NCBI GenBank assembly: GCA_902826695.1
Contig: CADEFU010000014.1
Location: forward strand, 42,918 to 106,917
DNA length: 64,000 bases
Direction of reading: 5' to 3'
DNA from: an uncultured Alphaproteobacteria bacterium
Lineage (GTDB): Bacteria; Pseudomonadota; Alphaproteobacteria; Micropepsales; Micropepsaceae
In this document: one piece after another, positions 1 through 7,825 of the stretch
Layout: the number at the start of each line of letters is the position of its first letter
Position numbering within the stretch: position 1 is the first letter of the stretch
Position numbers and translations under genes: made by a program
Notes under the pieces: model-generated
Seen by the model: only the letters and a program-made list of their open reading frames with translations
Told to the model about the DNA's origin: nothing
The model's database searches: none

Positions 1-968
1 TGCTCCTCGCTCAGGCACGCGCCCGGTGGTCCACCAGCGCCGCATGTGATCGGCGCGAAGTTCACGCGGCAAGCCAACGGGTTGGTCAAAAACTTGTCGC
101 TCGCCAAGCCGCCGTCCGTCCCGGCGCATTGCCGCCGCACTTCGTTCGACAGAATCGGAAGGTGGCTTGCGAGAAGTTTCTTGGCAAGCGAAGGCGCCGG
201 CTGATAGTTCGCCCGCGTGTTCCAAGCAAAGCTGATGAACTGATGCGTGAAGAAGTTTGCGGGCGCACCCGCCAGGACTCCATCGAAGTCGCCAGGATAG
301 CGCTGCACTTCCATCAGCGCTTGGCGTCCCCCGTTCGAACAACCGTGGAAGTAGGACCGCCTCGGCCCCGCCCCCATAGCCTCTTGAATGATCGACTTCG
401 CTTTGTCGGTCGTCTCTTTGATGGCGCGGTAGCCATAGTCTCTGAGCTTTGGCGCTTCACGCGCGAACGCCGCTGAACCAGGCGTCGGATTTCCGTCGTC
501 CGTTCCGGCGGCTGCATATCCGCGGCGAATGCCTTCGGCCAAGGCGCCATAAGGGACGACCCCCGAGAACCCGCCGTTGCCCACCTGCAAGTAGCGAGAC
601 CGGTAGCTCCCGTCGAAGGGAATCCAAACTTCGAAATTGATCAGCGACCCACGCTCCGTCGAAGCCGTGCCGGTCACGCGGCAGAATTTGGGCAAACCTT
701 CTTCAAGGGGAGCGTCTCCCGGCGGGTCGAACGTGCCGCCATCGATGATCAGCGCACTGACGACGCGCCCGTTGGGAAACACCAGTCGGGTGAGCCGAGT
801 ACAATCGCCGAACGCTGGCGGGCGCAATTTGAAGAAGTCGCCCGGCAGACCGGGGGGCAGCTTGCGGGTCAGTGTCGGGCCGGGCAACGCGGGAGGTGGC
901 GCTGCGATCGCCGGTCCAAGGCCGGTGGCGAGCAGCATTGCGATTGCCAGAATTCGCGCGCGGATCAT
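1..968 (-). CDS. tannase/feruloyl esterase family protein, 3' end cut by window edge
   Basis: The reading frame opens with ATG at 968 and is still open at base 1, giving about 322 residues without the C-terminus. Residues 1-22 form a signal peptide ending in a PAIAA-type cleavage site, so the enzyme is exported. The nucleophile elbow reads GCSNGG with Ser211, the position and style of the GCSTGG motif of the tannase/feruloyl esterase family. Upstream blocks such as YLQVGNGGFSG and RGYAAAGTDDG also fit that family. By family knowledge it would hydrolyse ester bonds of plant phenolics or related aromatic esters; the substrate cannot be read from sequence. The catalytic Asp and His lie beyond the window. 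It stands 72 bp downstream of the ornithine cyclodeaminase gene on the same strand. Confidence 0.9.
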   Translation of the reverse strand, partial: MIRARILAIAMLLATGLGPAIAAPPPALPGPTLTRKLPPGLPGDFFKLRPPAFGDCTRLTRLVFPNGRVVSALIIDGGTFDPPGDAPLEEGLPKFCRVTGTASTERGSLINFEVWIPFDGSYRSRYLQVGNGGFSGVVPYGALAEGIRRGYAAAGTDDGNPTPGSAAFAREAPKLRDYGYRAIKETTDKAKSIIQEAMGAGPRRSYFHGCSNGGRQALMEVQRYPGDFDGVLAGAPANFFTHQFISFAWNTRANYQPAPSLAKKLLASHLPILSNEVRRQCAGTDGGLASDKFLTNPLACRVNFAPITCGAGGPPGACLSEE

Positions 969-1040
969 GTCTTGGGCCTCCCGTGACGGGATGAAGCCTA
1001 TGCGCTCTCCCGCCGCCGCGGATAGTGGCGGCGCGCACAC

Positions 1041-2087
1041 TTACCCCTTCGCGCGCATCAGCATCCCGTAGAGATCGCGCGGGTCGTCGGGGTCGGCGAT
1101 CATGTCGAGGTTCTGCACGAACGGCGTACCTTTCACGCGCGCATGCACGTACCGCAAGGCCGCGAAATCCTCGATCGCAAAGCCCACCCCGTCGAACAGC
1201 GTGATCTGCTTTGCATTTCTGCGGCCGGGTGAGCGCCCCGCGATCACCTCCCAAAGCTCCGTCACCGGATGATCGGCGGCAAGCTGCTGGATCTCGCCTT
1301 CGATCCGCGTCTGCGGCGTGTACTCGACGAAAATGTCGGAGCGCAAAAGTATGTCGCGCGCCAACTCCGTCTTGCCCGGACAGTCGCCGCCGATCGCGTT
1401 GATGTGCACGCCCGAACCTACCATGTTGTCGGTGAGGATCGTGGCCAGCTGCTTGTCCGCGGTACAGGTCGTGATGATCTGCGCGCCTTCCATCGCGGCC
1501 TCTTTGCTGGTGCACGGCGTGACCTTCAGCCCTGAGCCCGCGAGGTTCTTCGCGCACTTGGCGGTCGCCGCCGGATCGATATCGTAGAGCCGCACATGGT
1601 CGATCCCGACGAGCGCGCGGAACGCCACCGCCTGAAACTCCGACTGCGCGCCGTTGCCGATCATCGCCATCGTGGTGGCACCCTTCGGCGCCAGATGCTT
1701 GGCCGCCACCGCCGACGTCGCCGCCGTGCGCAAAGCGGTGAGCAACGTCATCTCGGAGAGCAGCAACGGATACCCCGTCGCCACATCGGCCAGAACGCCG
1801 AACGCGGTCACGGTCTGCAACCCCGCGGCCATGTTCTTCGGATGCCCGTTGACGTATTTGAAGCCGTAGTACGCGCCGTCCGACGTCGGCATCAGCTCGA
1901 TCACGCCGACGGCCGAATGGCTCGCCACCCGCGGCGTCTTGTCGAACGCCTCCCACCGCAAGAAATCCGCCTCGATCTCGCCCGCAAGCTCGGCAAGCAC
2001 CCGCTCGAGCCCCATGTGCAGCACAAAGCGCATCATGTTCTCGACGCTGAGGAACGGAACCAGCGCAAGGTCTGAGGGAGGTGCCAT
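1041..2087 (-). CDS. ornithine cyclodeaminase
   Basis: A 348-residue protein of the ornithine cyclodeaminase/mu-crystallin family, converting L-ornithine to L-proline and ammonia with bound NAD. Visible family features are KYVNGHPKN near residue 78, the ALRTAATSA helix with Arg121, and the Rossmann glycine motif GNGAQSEFQ at about 144-152. The ATG overlaps the arginase stop as TGATG, so translation is probably coupled and the two enzymes form an arginine-to-proline route. A relative such as an opine or alanine dehydrogenase of the same fold is possible, but the KYVNGHP block and the arginase partner favour true ornithine cyclodeaminase. Confidence 0.93.
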   Translation of the reverse strand: MAPPSDLALVPFLSVENMMRFVLHMGLERVLAELAGEIEADFLRWEAFDKTPRVASHSAVGVIELMPTSDGAYYGFKYVNGHPKNMAAGLQTVTAFGVLADVATGYPLLLSEMTLLTALRTAATSAVAAKHLAPKGATTMAMIGNGAQSEFQAVAFRALVGIDHVRLYDIDPAATAKCAKNLAGSGLKVTPCTSKEAAMEGAQIITTCTADKQLATILTDNMVGSGVHINAIGGDCPGKTELARDILLRSDIFVEYTPQTRIEGEIQQLAADHPVTELWEVIAGRSPGRRNAKQITLFDGVGFAIEDFAALRYVHARVKGTPFVQNLDMIADPDDPRDLYGMLMRAKG

Positions 2088-3025
2088 CAGCCGCCTCCAA
2101 CCCGCGTCGGCCGGTCGAACACCTTGCGCCCCATCAAGCTGGCGACCAGATCGACCATCAACCGCGCCGTCCGCCCGCGCTCATCCAAAAACGGATTGAG
2201 CTCGGCGAGGTCGAGCGAGGTGACAAGCTTGCTCTCATGCAAGAACTCCATGACCAAATGCGCCTCGCGAAACGTCGCCCCGCCCGGCACTGTCGTTCCG
2301 ACGCCCGGCGCAATCGCGGGATCGAGAAAATCGACGTCCAGCGAAACGTGCAGCAGGCCCTTGGCGTGCTCGACCTTCTGCAAAAACTCGCGAAGCGGCG
2401 CGATTACGCCGCGCTCGTCCAGCACGCGCATGTCGTTCACCTGAATGCCGCGCCGCTGCAGCGCCTTTCCCTCGCCCTCATCGACGGAGCGGATGCCGAA
2501 CAGACAGATGTTTCCATCTGGGATCGGCGCCGGAAACGGCGGCAGCGCCGCAAACCCCTCGCGCCCCGCCAGATAGGCGACCGGCATGCCGTGATAGTTA
2601 CCGCTGCTGCTGGTCGCGGGCGTGTGAAAATCCGAATGCGCGTCCAGCCACAGCACGAACAGCGGCTTACCCGTGGTCTTCGCGTGAGCCGCAACGCCCG
2701 CAACGGTGCCCAGCCCCATCGCATGATCGCCGCCGAGGAAAATCGGAAACCCCGCGCCCATCGCGCGGCGCGCCACGTCGGTCAGCGCCACGGTCCAGCG
2801 ATAGGTCTCGGCCTCCGCGTGCACCACGCGCGCGGACGCGCCCGGCGGCACAATTGCGGGGTCCACGGCCGCATCGCCCCAATCGTCCACGCTGTGCCCA
2901 AGGTCTTCGAGCATGGCGCCAAGGCCCGCCACCCGGTAAGCCGCAGGCCCCATCGTGCATCCAGGCACACGCTGCCCCGACTCCACCGGCGCCCCGACAA
3001 GGATGCATTTCTTAGACACGGCCAA
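2087..3025 (-). CDS. rocF: arginase
   Basis: A 312-residue cytosolic binuclear manganese hydrolase that splits L-arginine into ornithine and urea. All metal-ligand blocks are present: GGDH with His101, DAHSDFH with Asp128, His130, Asp132 and His134, and LDVDFLDP with Asp230, Asp232 and Asp235. The loop SSGNYHGMP around residues 140-148 matches the arginase substrate-binding region. It is first in a two-gene unit with ornithine cyclodeaminase, joined by a 1-base TGATG overlap. Agmatinases share the fold, but the downstream partner needs ornithine, which supports arginase. Confidence 0.95.
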   Translation of the reverse strand: MAVSKKCILVGAPVESGQRVPGCTMGPAAYRVAGLGAMLEDLGHSVDDWGDAAVDPAIVPPGASARVVHAEAETYRWTVALTDVARRAMGAGFPIFLGGDHAMGLGTVAGVAAHAKTTGKPLFVLWLDAHSDFHTPATSSSGNYHGMPVAYLAGREGFAALPPFPAPIPDGNICLFGIRSVDEGEGKALQRRGIQVNDMRVLDERGVIAPLREFLQKVEHAKGLLHVSLDVDFLDPAIAPGVGTTVPGGATFREAHLVMEFLHESKLVTSLDLAELNPFLDERGRTARLMVDLVASLMGRKVFDRPTRVGGG

Positions 3026-3079
3026 AACTCCCGATGCCCAAAACTAGGGCACCCGCCTTTATAGTCCATAAAGGCTCAA

Positions 3080-3171
3080 AAGAGCGGGCGGGACGCCCGC
3101 GCTCCCAGACGGCACCGGCGCCGCTCACAAGCTAAGCGCAGCCTGGGACCGCGGGCGTCCCGCCCGCTCTT
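3080..3171. repeat. REPIN-like inverted repeat element, copy 1
   Basis: Two arms, at about 3081-3108 and 3143-3171, are near-perfect reverse complements of each other. Each also contains a small palindrome, GCGGGCG GGA CGCCCGC. The 34-bp spacer shows no gene. The same arm sequence recurs at 4009-4113 in the opposite order. The structure matches REPIN-type elements (two inverted REP sequences) rather than a simple terminator. It lies between the GNAT gene and the arginase promoter region. Confidence 0.85.
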
Positions 3172-3174
3172 ACT

Positions 3175-3729
3175 TCACTTCCCCAACCCCAACCGCATCA
3201 CCGGCCGCTCCGGCTTCCGCCGCGCCACCACCTCAAACCCCGCCCGCGAAAACATCGACGCCGCCCCAAACCACATCGACATCGGCGTGGACACCTCCGC
3301 CTTGTCGATCGGATAAGCCTCCAGCGCCGTCACCTTCTGCTTGCGCGCAAAGGCAATCGCCCCGTCGAGCAGCGCCCGCGCCACGCCTTGCCCGCGCTCG
3401 GCCGCCGGCACGACGAAACAAATCACCGACCACACCGGCGCATCGTCCACCGCCTTCATCACCCGCGAGGTCTCAAGTTTCTGAAATGCAGCCCGCGGCC
3501 CCAGCGACACCCACCCGACCGGCACCTTACCCCGATAAGCAATCAACCCCGGCGGCGGCTCACCCTTAGCCAGCTTCTTTAGCGCGGCCTTCCGGTCCTT
3601 CGGCATCGCCGCCTTCGCAAACCGGTAATGCACACACCAACACCACTTCGCGACGGAACAGCCCTTCGCGGAAAACAGCGTTTCGATGTCGTCCCAGTTG
3701 GCCAGCGTCAGTGGCTTGATCTTCAGCAC
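3175..3729 (-). CDS. GNAT family N-acetyltransferase
   Basis: A 184-residue protein with the GNAT fold. The acetyl-CoA pyrophosphate loop is seen as RGQGVARALLDGAIAFA after the strand VWSVICFVV. The N-terminal region carries CSVAKWCWCVHYRF, a Cys/Trp-rich stretch found in one uncharacterised GNAT branch. The substrate is unknown. The start is GTG at 3729, preceded by GGAGG seven bases upstream. That Shine-Dalgarno sequence is made by the two C-terminal glycine codons of the MoaD-like gene, whose stop ends 3 bases away, so the genes are tightly coupled. Confidence 0.88.
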   Translation of the reverse strand: MLKIKPLTLANWDDIETLFSAKGCSVAKWCWCVHYRFAKAAMPKDRKAALKKLAKGEPPPGLIAYRGKVPVGWVSLGPRAAFQKLETSRVMKAVDDAPVWSVICFVVPAAERGQGVARALLDGAIAFARKQKVTALEAYPIDKAEVSTPMSMWFGAASMFSRAGFEVVARRKPERPVMRLGLGK

Positions 3730-3732
3730 CGT

Positions 3733-3996
3733 CTATCCTCCGCTCAACGCACCAAAAATGTGCACCTCACCGCGAGCGATGACGCTGACGCCAACGTCCC
3801 GCACGCGCTCGCCATCCACGAACACCCGCATATGCTCGCGTATCCGCCCCTGCTCGTCGATCACGCGGAAGCGGATGCCGGGGAAGCGGTCGTTGAGGTG
3901 GGTGAGGGCTTCGTCGACGGTGCGGCCGCGCGCCTGAACCTGCGTAGCGCCGGCGGTGTAGCTACGCAGTTGTTGGGGGATGTGGACGGTGATCAT
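3733..3996 (-). CDS. MoaD/ThiS family ubiquitin-like sulfur carrier protein
   Basis: An 87-residue beta-grasp protein ending in Gly-Gly, the hallmark of MoaD/ThiS sulfur carriers that are activated by adenylation and thiocarboxylated at the terminal glycine. The blocks VDEALTHLNDRFPGI and RVFVDGERVRD fit MoaD. No MoaE, MoeB, ThiG or ThiF gene is nearby, so the partner must be encoded elsewhere or the protein has another role. The frame remains open upstream through the repeat at 4009-4113, but that extension is repeat-encoded. ATG at 3996 begins the conserved domain; no clear Shine-Dalgarno precedes it, perhaps because the repeat lies only 12 bp upstream. Confidence 0.87.
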   Translation of the reverse strand: MITVHIPQQLRSYTAGATQVQARGRTVDEALTHLNDRFPGIRFRVIDEQGRIREHMRVFVDGERVRDVGVSVIARGEVHIFGALSGG

Positions 3997-4008
3997 AGCG
4001 CGAGCGCA

Positions 4009-4113
4009 GTCTGGGAGCGCGGGCGTCCCGCCCGCTCTCTCTGCATTGGAGCGGCGGCGAAGCTGCAAGAAAGAAAAGAAGTAAGAGCGGGCGGGACGCC
4101 CGCGCTCCCAGAC
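4009..4113. repeat. REPIN-like inverted repeat element, copy 2
   Basis: The arms at 4009-4038 and 4084-4113 are perfect 30-bp reverse complements, separated by a 45-bp AG-rich spacer. They are the same sequence family as the arms at 3080-3171, but in reversed order. The element sits between the stop of the Asp-box protein gene (ending at 4115) and the start of the MoaD-like gene (3996), so it may also fold as a strong hairpin in the mRNA. Read as protein it yields WERGRPARS and GGTPALP peptides, a frequent annotation artefact of such repeats. Confidence 0.9.
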
Positions 4114-4114
4114 A

Positions 4115-5275
4115 TTACACCCGCTCCACCGCAACCACCGAATAAATCTCCGGCAGATGCCGCGCGATCTGCGTGAAGCGGCCGCCTTCGTTCGTGCTCG
4201 CCCACACTTCGCCGCCGGTCGTGCCCAGGTACAGCCCCGTAGCCTTCATCGCGTCGCGGCAGAACGCTTGGCGCTTCACCGTGAACCAGCCCTGCTTCTT
4301 CGGAAAGCCTTTGTCCTGGCGCTCCCACGTCTTGCCCGCGTCGCGCGTGCGATAGACGGCGGGCTTGCCCTCCGGGCTCGTGCGCGGCCAGACGTCGGTG
4401 CCGTCCATCGGAAACACCCACGCCGTGTTCTCGTCGCGCGGATGGTCGAGGATCGTGAACCCAATGTCGCCGACCGTCTTCGGCATCGCATTACCAATGC
4501 GCTCCCACTTCTCGCCAGGCCGGTCGAGCCGGTAGATGCCGCAATGGTTCTGCTGCCAAAGCCGGTCCGGGTTCGTGGACGCGAGCGCGATGTAATGCGC
4601 GTCCTGCCCGAACTCCGGATAGGGATCGGGATTGAAATTCGCCTCGACGTTCTTGTTCAGCGGCCGCCACGAACGCGCGCGATCTTTGCTTTCGAACACG
4701 CCGCCGGTGGAGGTCGCGATATACATGTGCTTCGCATCGCGCGGATCGATCAGAATTTGATTGAGCAGCGCCCCGTCCGGCGTGCCGCCGTCCGGCGGAC
4801 ACCATTTCAGATACATCTCGTGCTCGTTGAAGCCGGGCACGCTCGCCCACGAAACGCCGTCATCGGTCGAAACGAACAGCCCCGGCGGCGAGGTGCCCGC
4901 CCACCAAACCCCGGGCTCGCTCGCATGCCCCGGGGTCAGCCAAAACGTATGCGACACGGCCCGCCCTTGGCCGTCCGTGACGGCCGGAAAAGCCGGCGGC
5001 GCCGCAGCCTCTTTCCACGTTTTGCCCTTGTCGGTGGAGCGGAAAATCGTGGGGCCCAGATGCCCCGTCTTCGCCGCCATCAGCAGTGTGCCGGAGCGCG
5101 GATCGTGCACCAGATGATTGACGACCTGGCCTAAGAAATGCGGCCCATCCATCTTCCACGTCTTGCGCGCTGCATCGGAGTGGAAGAACCAAGCCCCCTT
5201 GCGCGTGCCGACGAGCAGCGTCACGCCTTTCGCTGCTGCCCGCTTCTTGGCAGACGTCTTCTTCGGTTTCGGCAT
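4115..5275 (-). CDS. Asp-box (BNR) repeat beta-propeller protein
   Basis: A 386-residue protein with repeated Asp-box motifs: STDKGKTW, STDDGVSW, SKDRARSW and TRDAGKTW, spaced as in a sialidase/VPS10-like propeller. The N-terminus is Lys/Ala-rich (MPKPKKTSAKKRAAAKG) with no signal peptide, so it is probably cytoplasmic. Sialidase catalytic residues cannot be assigned; Asp-boxes are structural, so enzyme activity should not be assumed. It precedes the MoaD-like gene on the same strand, with only the REPIN-like element between them. An enzyme, a binding scaffold or a cofactor-handling partner are all open possibilities. Confidence 0.85.
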   Translation of the reverse strand: MPKPKKTSAKKRAAAKGVTLLVGTRKGAWFFHSDAARKTWKMDGPHFLGQVVNHLVHDPRSGTLLMAAKTGHLGPTIFRSTDKGKTWKEAAAPPAFPAVTDGQGRAVSHTFWLTPGHASEPGVWWAGTSPPGLFVSTDDGVSWASVPGFNEHEMYLKWCPPDGGTPDGALLNQILIDPRDAKHMYIATSTGGVFESKDRARSWRPLNKNVEANFNPDPYPEFGQDAHYIALASTNPDRLWQQNHCGIYRLDRPGEKWERIGNAMPKTVGDIGFTILDHPRDENTAWVFPMDGTDVWPRTSPEGKPAVYRTRDAGKTWERQDKGFPKKQGWFTVKRQAFCRDAMKATGLYLGTTGGEVWASTNEGGRFTQIARHLPEIYSVVAVERV

Positions 5276-5326
5276 AGCGCCTCCTCAGGTTCCGGCGAGG
5301 GACCGCCACGTAACGCTGACTACGAT

Positions 5327-6586
5327 TTAGCGCGTCTTCCGCAACTGCGCCAGCAGGGTGTAGCCGACGAACAAAAACATCGCGATGTGCGCAATGGCAT
5401 CCGTCAGAATGGCGCCCGCAAGCCCGAATTCGCCGACGAAGAAGAAAAACAGAAAGAACGTGAGCGCCGCGCCGATCAGGGTCGTGTAGAAATCAGCGTC
5501 CGTTTTCTCGATCGTCCGTACGATGATCGAACCGAAGTCCCGGAACAGAAACACAAGCATGACGCCGGCATAAGCCGTGACAAGATAGCCATACCCGGCA
5601 TACGCCGCGCCGTAGAGTCCGGTGAGCAAGAACTCGCCCAATGCCCCGATCACCAGCAGAACGGTGCACAGAAACAGCAGATAGCCGAACGCAAACCCGC
5701 GCATGTGCTGGATCAAGCCGGTAAAGCCCGCCTCGCCATACACGCGGCTGGCCGGCGCAGGCACGGTATTGTGCAGCACGAAGAGCGGCACGTTTATCAA
5801 GAGAACAAGTTGCTGCACCGCCCGCAACACGCCCACCTCGGCGACGCCGAGCAACCCGCCGATGGAGAGGCTCACAAATCCCTCGCGAGCACTGCTGACC
5901 ACCGTCGATGCGAGCAGCCACTTCGAATAGGTCCAGTGCCGGCGCAGGACGTCTCGCACCGTGGCACCGTAAAGCGTCACACCCCGGACAAAGAGCCATC
6001 CGACGGCGCAACCGAGCGCCGCACCAACAGCCGAAATCGCAAAGACGAGTCCAATGTCTGCGCGCTCCGGCGCCAACAACAACAGCGAACCCAACGCGAC
6101 GATGGACACGCCGTAGCGCGTCAGATCGATGGCGAAACTCATGGCCGGCCGTTCGAGCACATAGTAATAGCGCCGCAGAAGGTCGGCGATCTGGCCGAAG
6201 AAAATCGCGAACGCCATCGGCGCGGCGACGGCATCCAGCTGCCAGCTCGCCGCGCCCCAAACGCTGGCGACCGCGGCGGCATAGGCGAGCAGCGACGTCA
6301 GCACGGCGAACGCGACCTGGTGGAAAAACACGGCGCCAAAATAAGTGGAGCGCGTCTCAGGCGGTTCGCGAAGCGCAAACGTCGTCAGGGGCATAAGGAT
6401 CAGCGCAATCTGGAAGCTCTGCACGATCCAAGTGGCCAGCCACGCCAATACATAGCGGCCAAGTTCCTCTTTGCCGAGAAAGCGTGCGACGAGCAGCGTC
6501 GTGGCAAAACTCGCGCCGCTGACCAAAACTTGGTCGGCCACGGAAAAGCCGAACCGGAAATAGCTATGTCGCCCGTTCGTGCTCAA
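5327..6586 (-). CDS. polysaccharide/lipid-linked sugar flippase (MOP/Wzx-like)
   Basis: A 419-residue, almost wholly hydrophobic protein with about 12 predicted membrane helices and few charged loops, starting directly with an amphipathic segment and the first helix. The pattern DQVLVSGASFATTLLVARFLG at the N-terminus is typical of Wzx/MOP-superfamily exporters that flip undecaprenyl-linked oligosaccharides across the inner membrane. It lies 84 bp downstream of a GT4 glycosyltransferase, consistent with envelope or exopolysaccharide assembly. The sugar is unknown, and no polymerase or ligase is seen beside it. Confidence 0.85.
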   Translation of the reverse strand: MSTNGRHSYFRFGFSVADQVLVSGASFATTLLVARFLGKEELGRYVLAWLATWIVQSFQIALILMPLTTFALREPPETRSTYFGAVFFHQVAFAVLTSLLAYAAAVASVWGAASWQLDAVAAPMAFAIFFGQIADLLRRYYYVLERPAMSFAIDLTRYGVSIVALGSLLLLAPERADIGLVFAISAVGAALGCAVGWLFVRGVTLYGATVRDVLRRHWTYSKWLLASTVVSSAREGFVSLSIGGLLGVAEVGVLRAVQQLVLLINVPLFVLHNTVPAPASRVYGEAGFTGLIQHMRGFAFGYLLFLCTVLLVIGALGEFLLTGLYGAAYAGYGYLVTAYAGVMLVFLFRDFGSIIVRTIEKTDADFYTTLIGAALTFFLFFFFVGEFGLAGAILTDAIAHIAMFLFVGYTLLAQLRKTR

Positions 6587-6670
6587 GAGGAACCGTTGTT
6601 GATGTGGCGCAGTTGGGTTGCTCTATAGCCAATCCGCACACCTGACCAGCTATTAGTTAAGACGTCTGCA

Positions 6671-7825
6671 CTAGCGCGCGAGAGCCTTTCGATAGACGTC
6701 GGCATAAGCGTCGCACATCGCACTCAGATCGAAGTGCCGCTTCGCATAGTCGTAGGCAAGTTCAGCGGCCGCGGTACACGATTCGGGCGCGTTCAGCGCA
6801 CGCTGCAATGCATCGGCAAAGCTGTCCGCGTCGCCCGCTTGCGGCAGCCAAGGATAGCCGTCGGGAAACACCTCGCGTAACCCCGGCCCGTTCGTCGCGA
6901 TCACGGGAAGCTTCAACATCGCCGCCTCGATCGCAACCAGGCTCAATCCTTCGAAGCGCGATGGCATCAGCATGAGATCGAACCCCGGCATTTCGCGGGT
7001 AAGGTTTGCGATCGGTCCGTTCACGGACACGGACCAGCCCGGTGGCGGCGCACTTGCAAGCGCACGAAGCTGCGGCTCGTGGTGTCCGCTTCCGTAGATG
7101 ACGAGTTCATGCTTGCGGTTCGCAGGCGGGCTGACCTTGCCAAGAATTTCCGGCAGTAGATCGGCGCCCTTCTGATTCTCAAATCGTCCGGCGAACAAGA
7201 TCCGGCACGGACCCTCGGCGGCGCGCACGCGTGTCGGCGCAGGTTGCACGGCAACGCCGTTGTAGATCAGCACTGGTGCCGGCCCCGCCGGGGCCTTCGA
7301 CTCGGCGCGCAGCCTCTGAAAGGCAGCGAGCGCGTCGTTCGACACACCCGCCACATGCGCATGTGCCAACTGCCGGTCGCAACGCAAGCCAATGCCGTGC
7401 CATGCACCCCACAGGGTCGTGTTGTGAACGGTGCGCACCACGGGAATGCGCTTCGTTGCGGGATGCAAGAACGTCATCGCGAGGTACCCTGCCTCGGGCA
7501 TTTCCGTGTGGACATGAATGATGTCGGGCTTGAAGCGGCGCACCGCACGCCCCGCCTCCACACCGGCCACGATCATCCCGCCATAGCGCATGGGGAGCCG
7601 CCGTCCCGCAAACAGCGGCACGCCGAGAGCGGCAAGCTCGCTCTTCATCGACTGGCCCACTTCGCCCGTATCCACGCCGAGCGCGGCAAACACCGCAAAG
7701 TCGAAACGGTCTCGAAGGCCGTGCAACAGGCTGAAAGCAACGCGCTCCGCCCCGCCCAGCGCAAGGTGCGTCACCATTTGCAAGACACGCGGCTTCGCGG
7801 ACGGTGTCATAGGGCGCGAGCTCAA
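6671..7825 (-). CDS. glycosyltransferase family 4
   Basis: A GT-B fold retaining glycosyltransferase of up to 384 residues. The N-terminal acceptor domain has the glycine-rich LALGGAERVAFSLL. The donor domain carries FAGRFENQKGADLL and the EX7E motif PSRFEGLSLVAIEA, which binds the nucleotide sugar. The longest start is TTG at 7825, overlapping the upstream hydrolase stop (TTGA) and preceded by AAGG. ATG at 7810 is an alternative five residues later. It probably adds a sugar to a membrane-linked glycan handled by the following flippase. Confidence 0.92.
   Translation of the reverse strand: MSSRPMTPSAKPRVLQMVTHLALGGAERVAFSLLHGLRDRFDFAVFAALGVDTGEVGQSMKSELAALGVPLFAGRRLPMRYGGMIVAGVEAGRAVRRFKPDIIHVHTEMPEAGYLAMTFLHPATKRIPVVRTVHNTTLWGAWHGIGLRCDRQLAHAHVAGVSNDALAAFQRLRAESKAPAGPAPVLIYNGVAVQPAPTRVRAAEGPCRILFAGRFENQKGADLLPEILGKVSPPANRKHELVIYGSGHHEPQLRALASAPPPGWSVSVNGPIANLTREMPGFDLMLMPSRFEGLSLVAIEAAMLKLPVIATNGPGLREVFPDGYPWLPQAGDADSFADALQRALNAPESCTAAAELAYDYAKRHFDLSAMCDAYADVYRKALAR

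Noticed and set aside
703..2100. 465-codon minus-strand frame across ornithine cyclodeaminase
   Set aside because: Out-of-frame shadow of the ornithine cyclodeaminase gene, Arg/Gly/Ala-rich with no motif.
3997..4134. N-terminal extension of the MoaD-like protein through the repeat
   Set aside because: The extra 46 residues are encoded by the REPIN-like arms (WERGRPARS and GGTPALP peptides); the conserved domain begins at ATG 3996.
5138..6628. 496-codon plus-strand frame antisense to the flippase
   Set aside because: Highly charged, low-complexity translation; the opposite strand encodes a clear multi-helix exporter.
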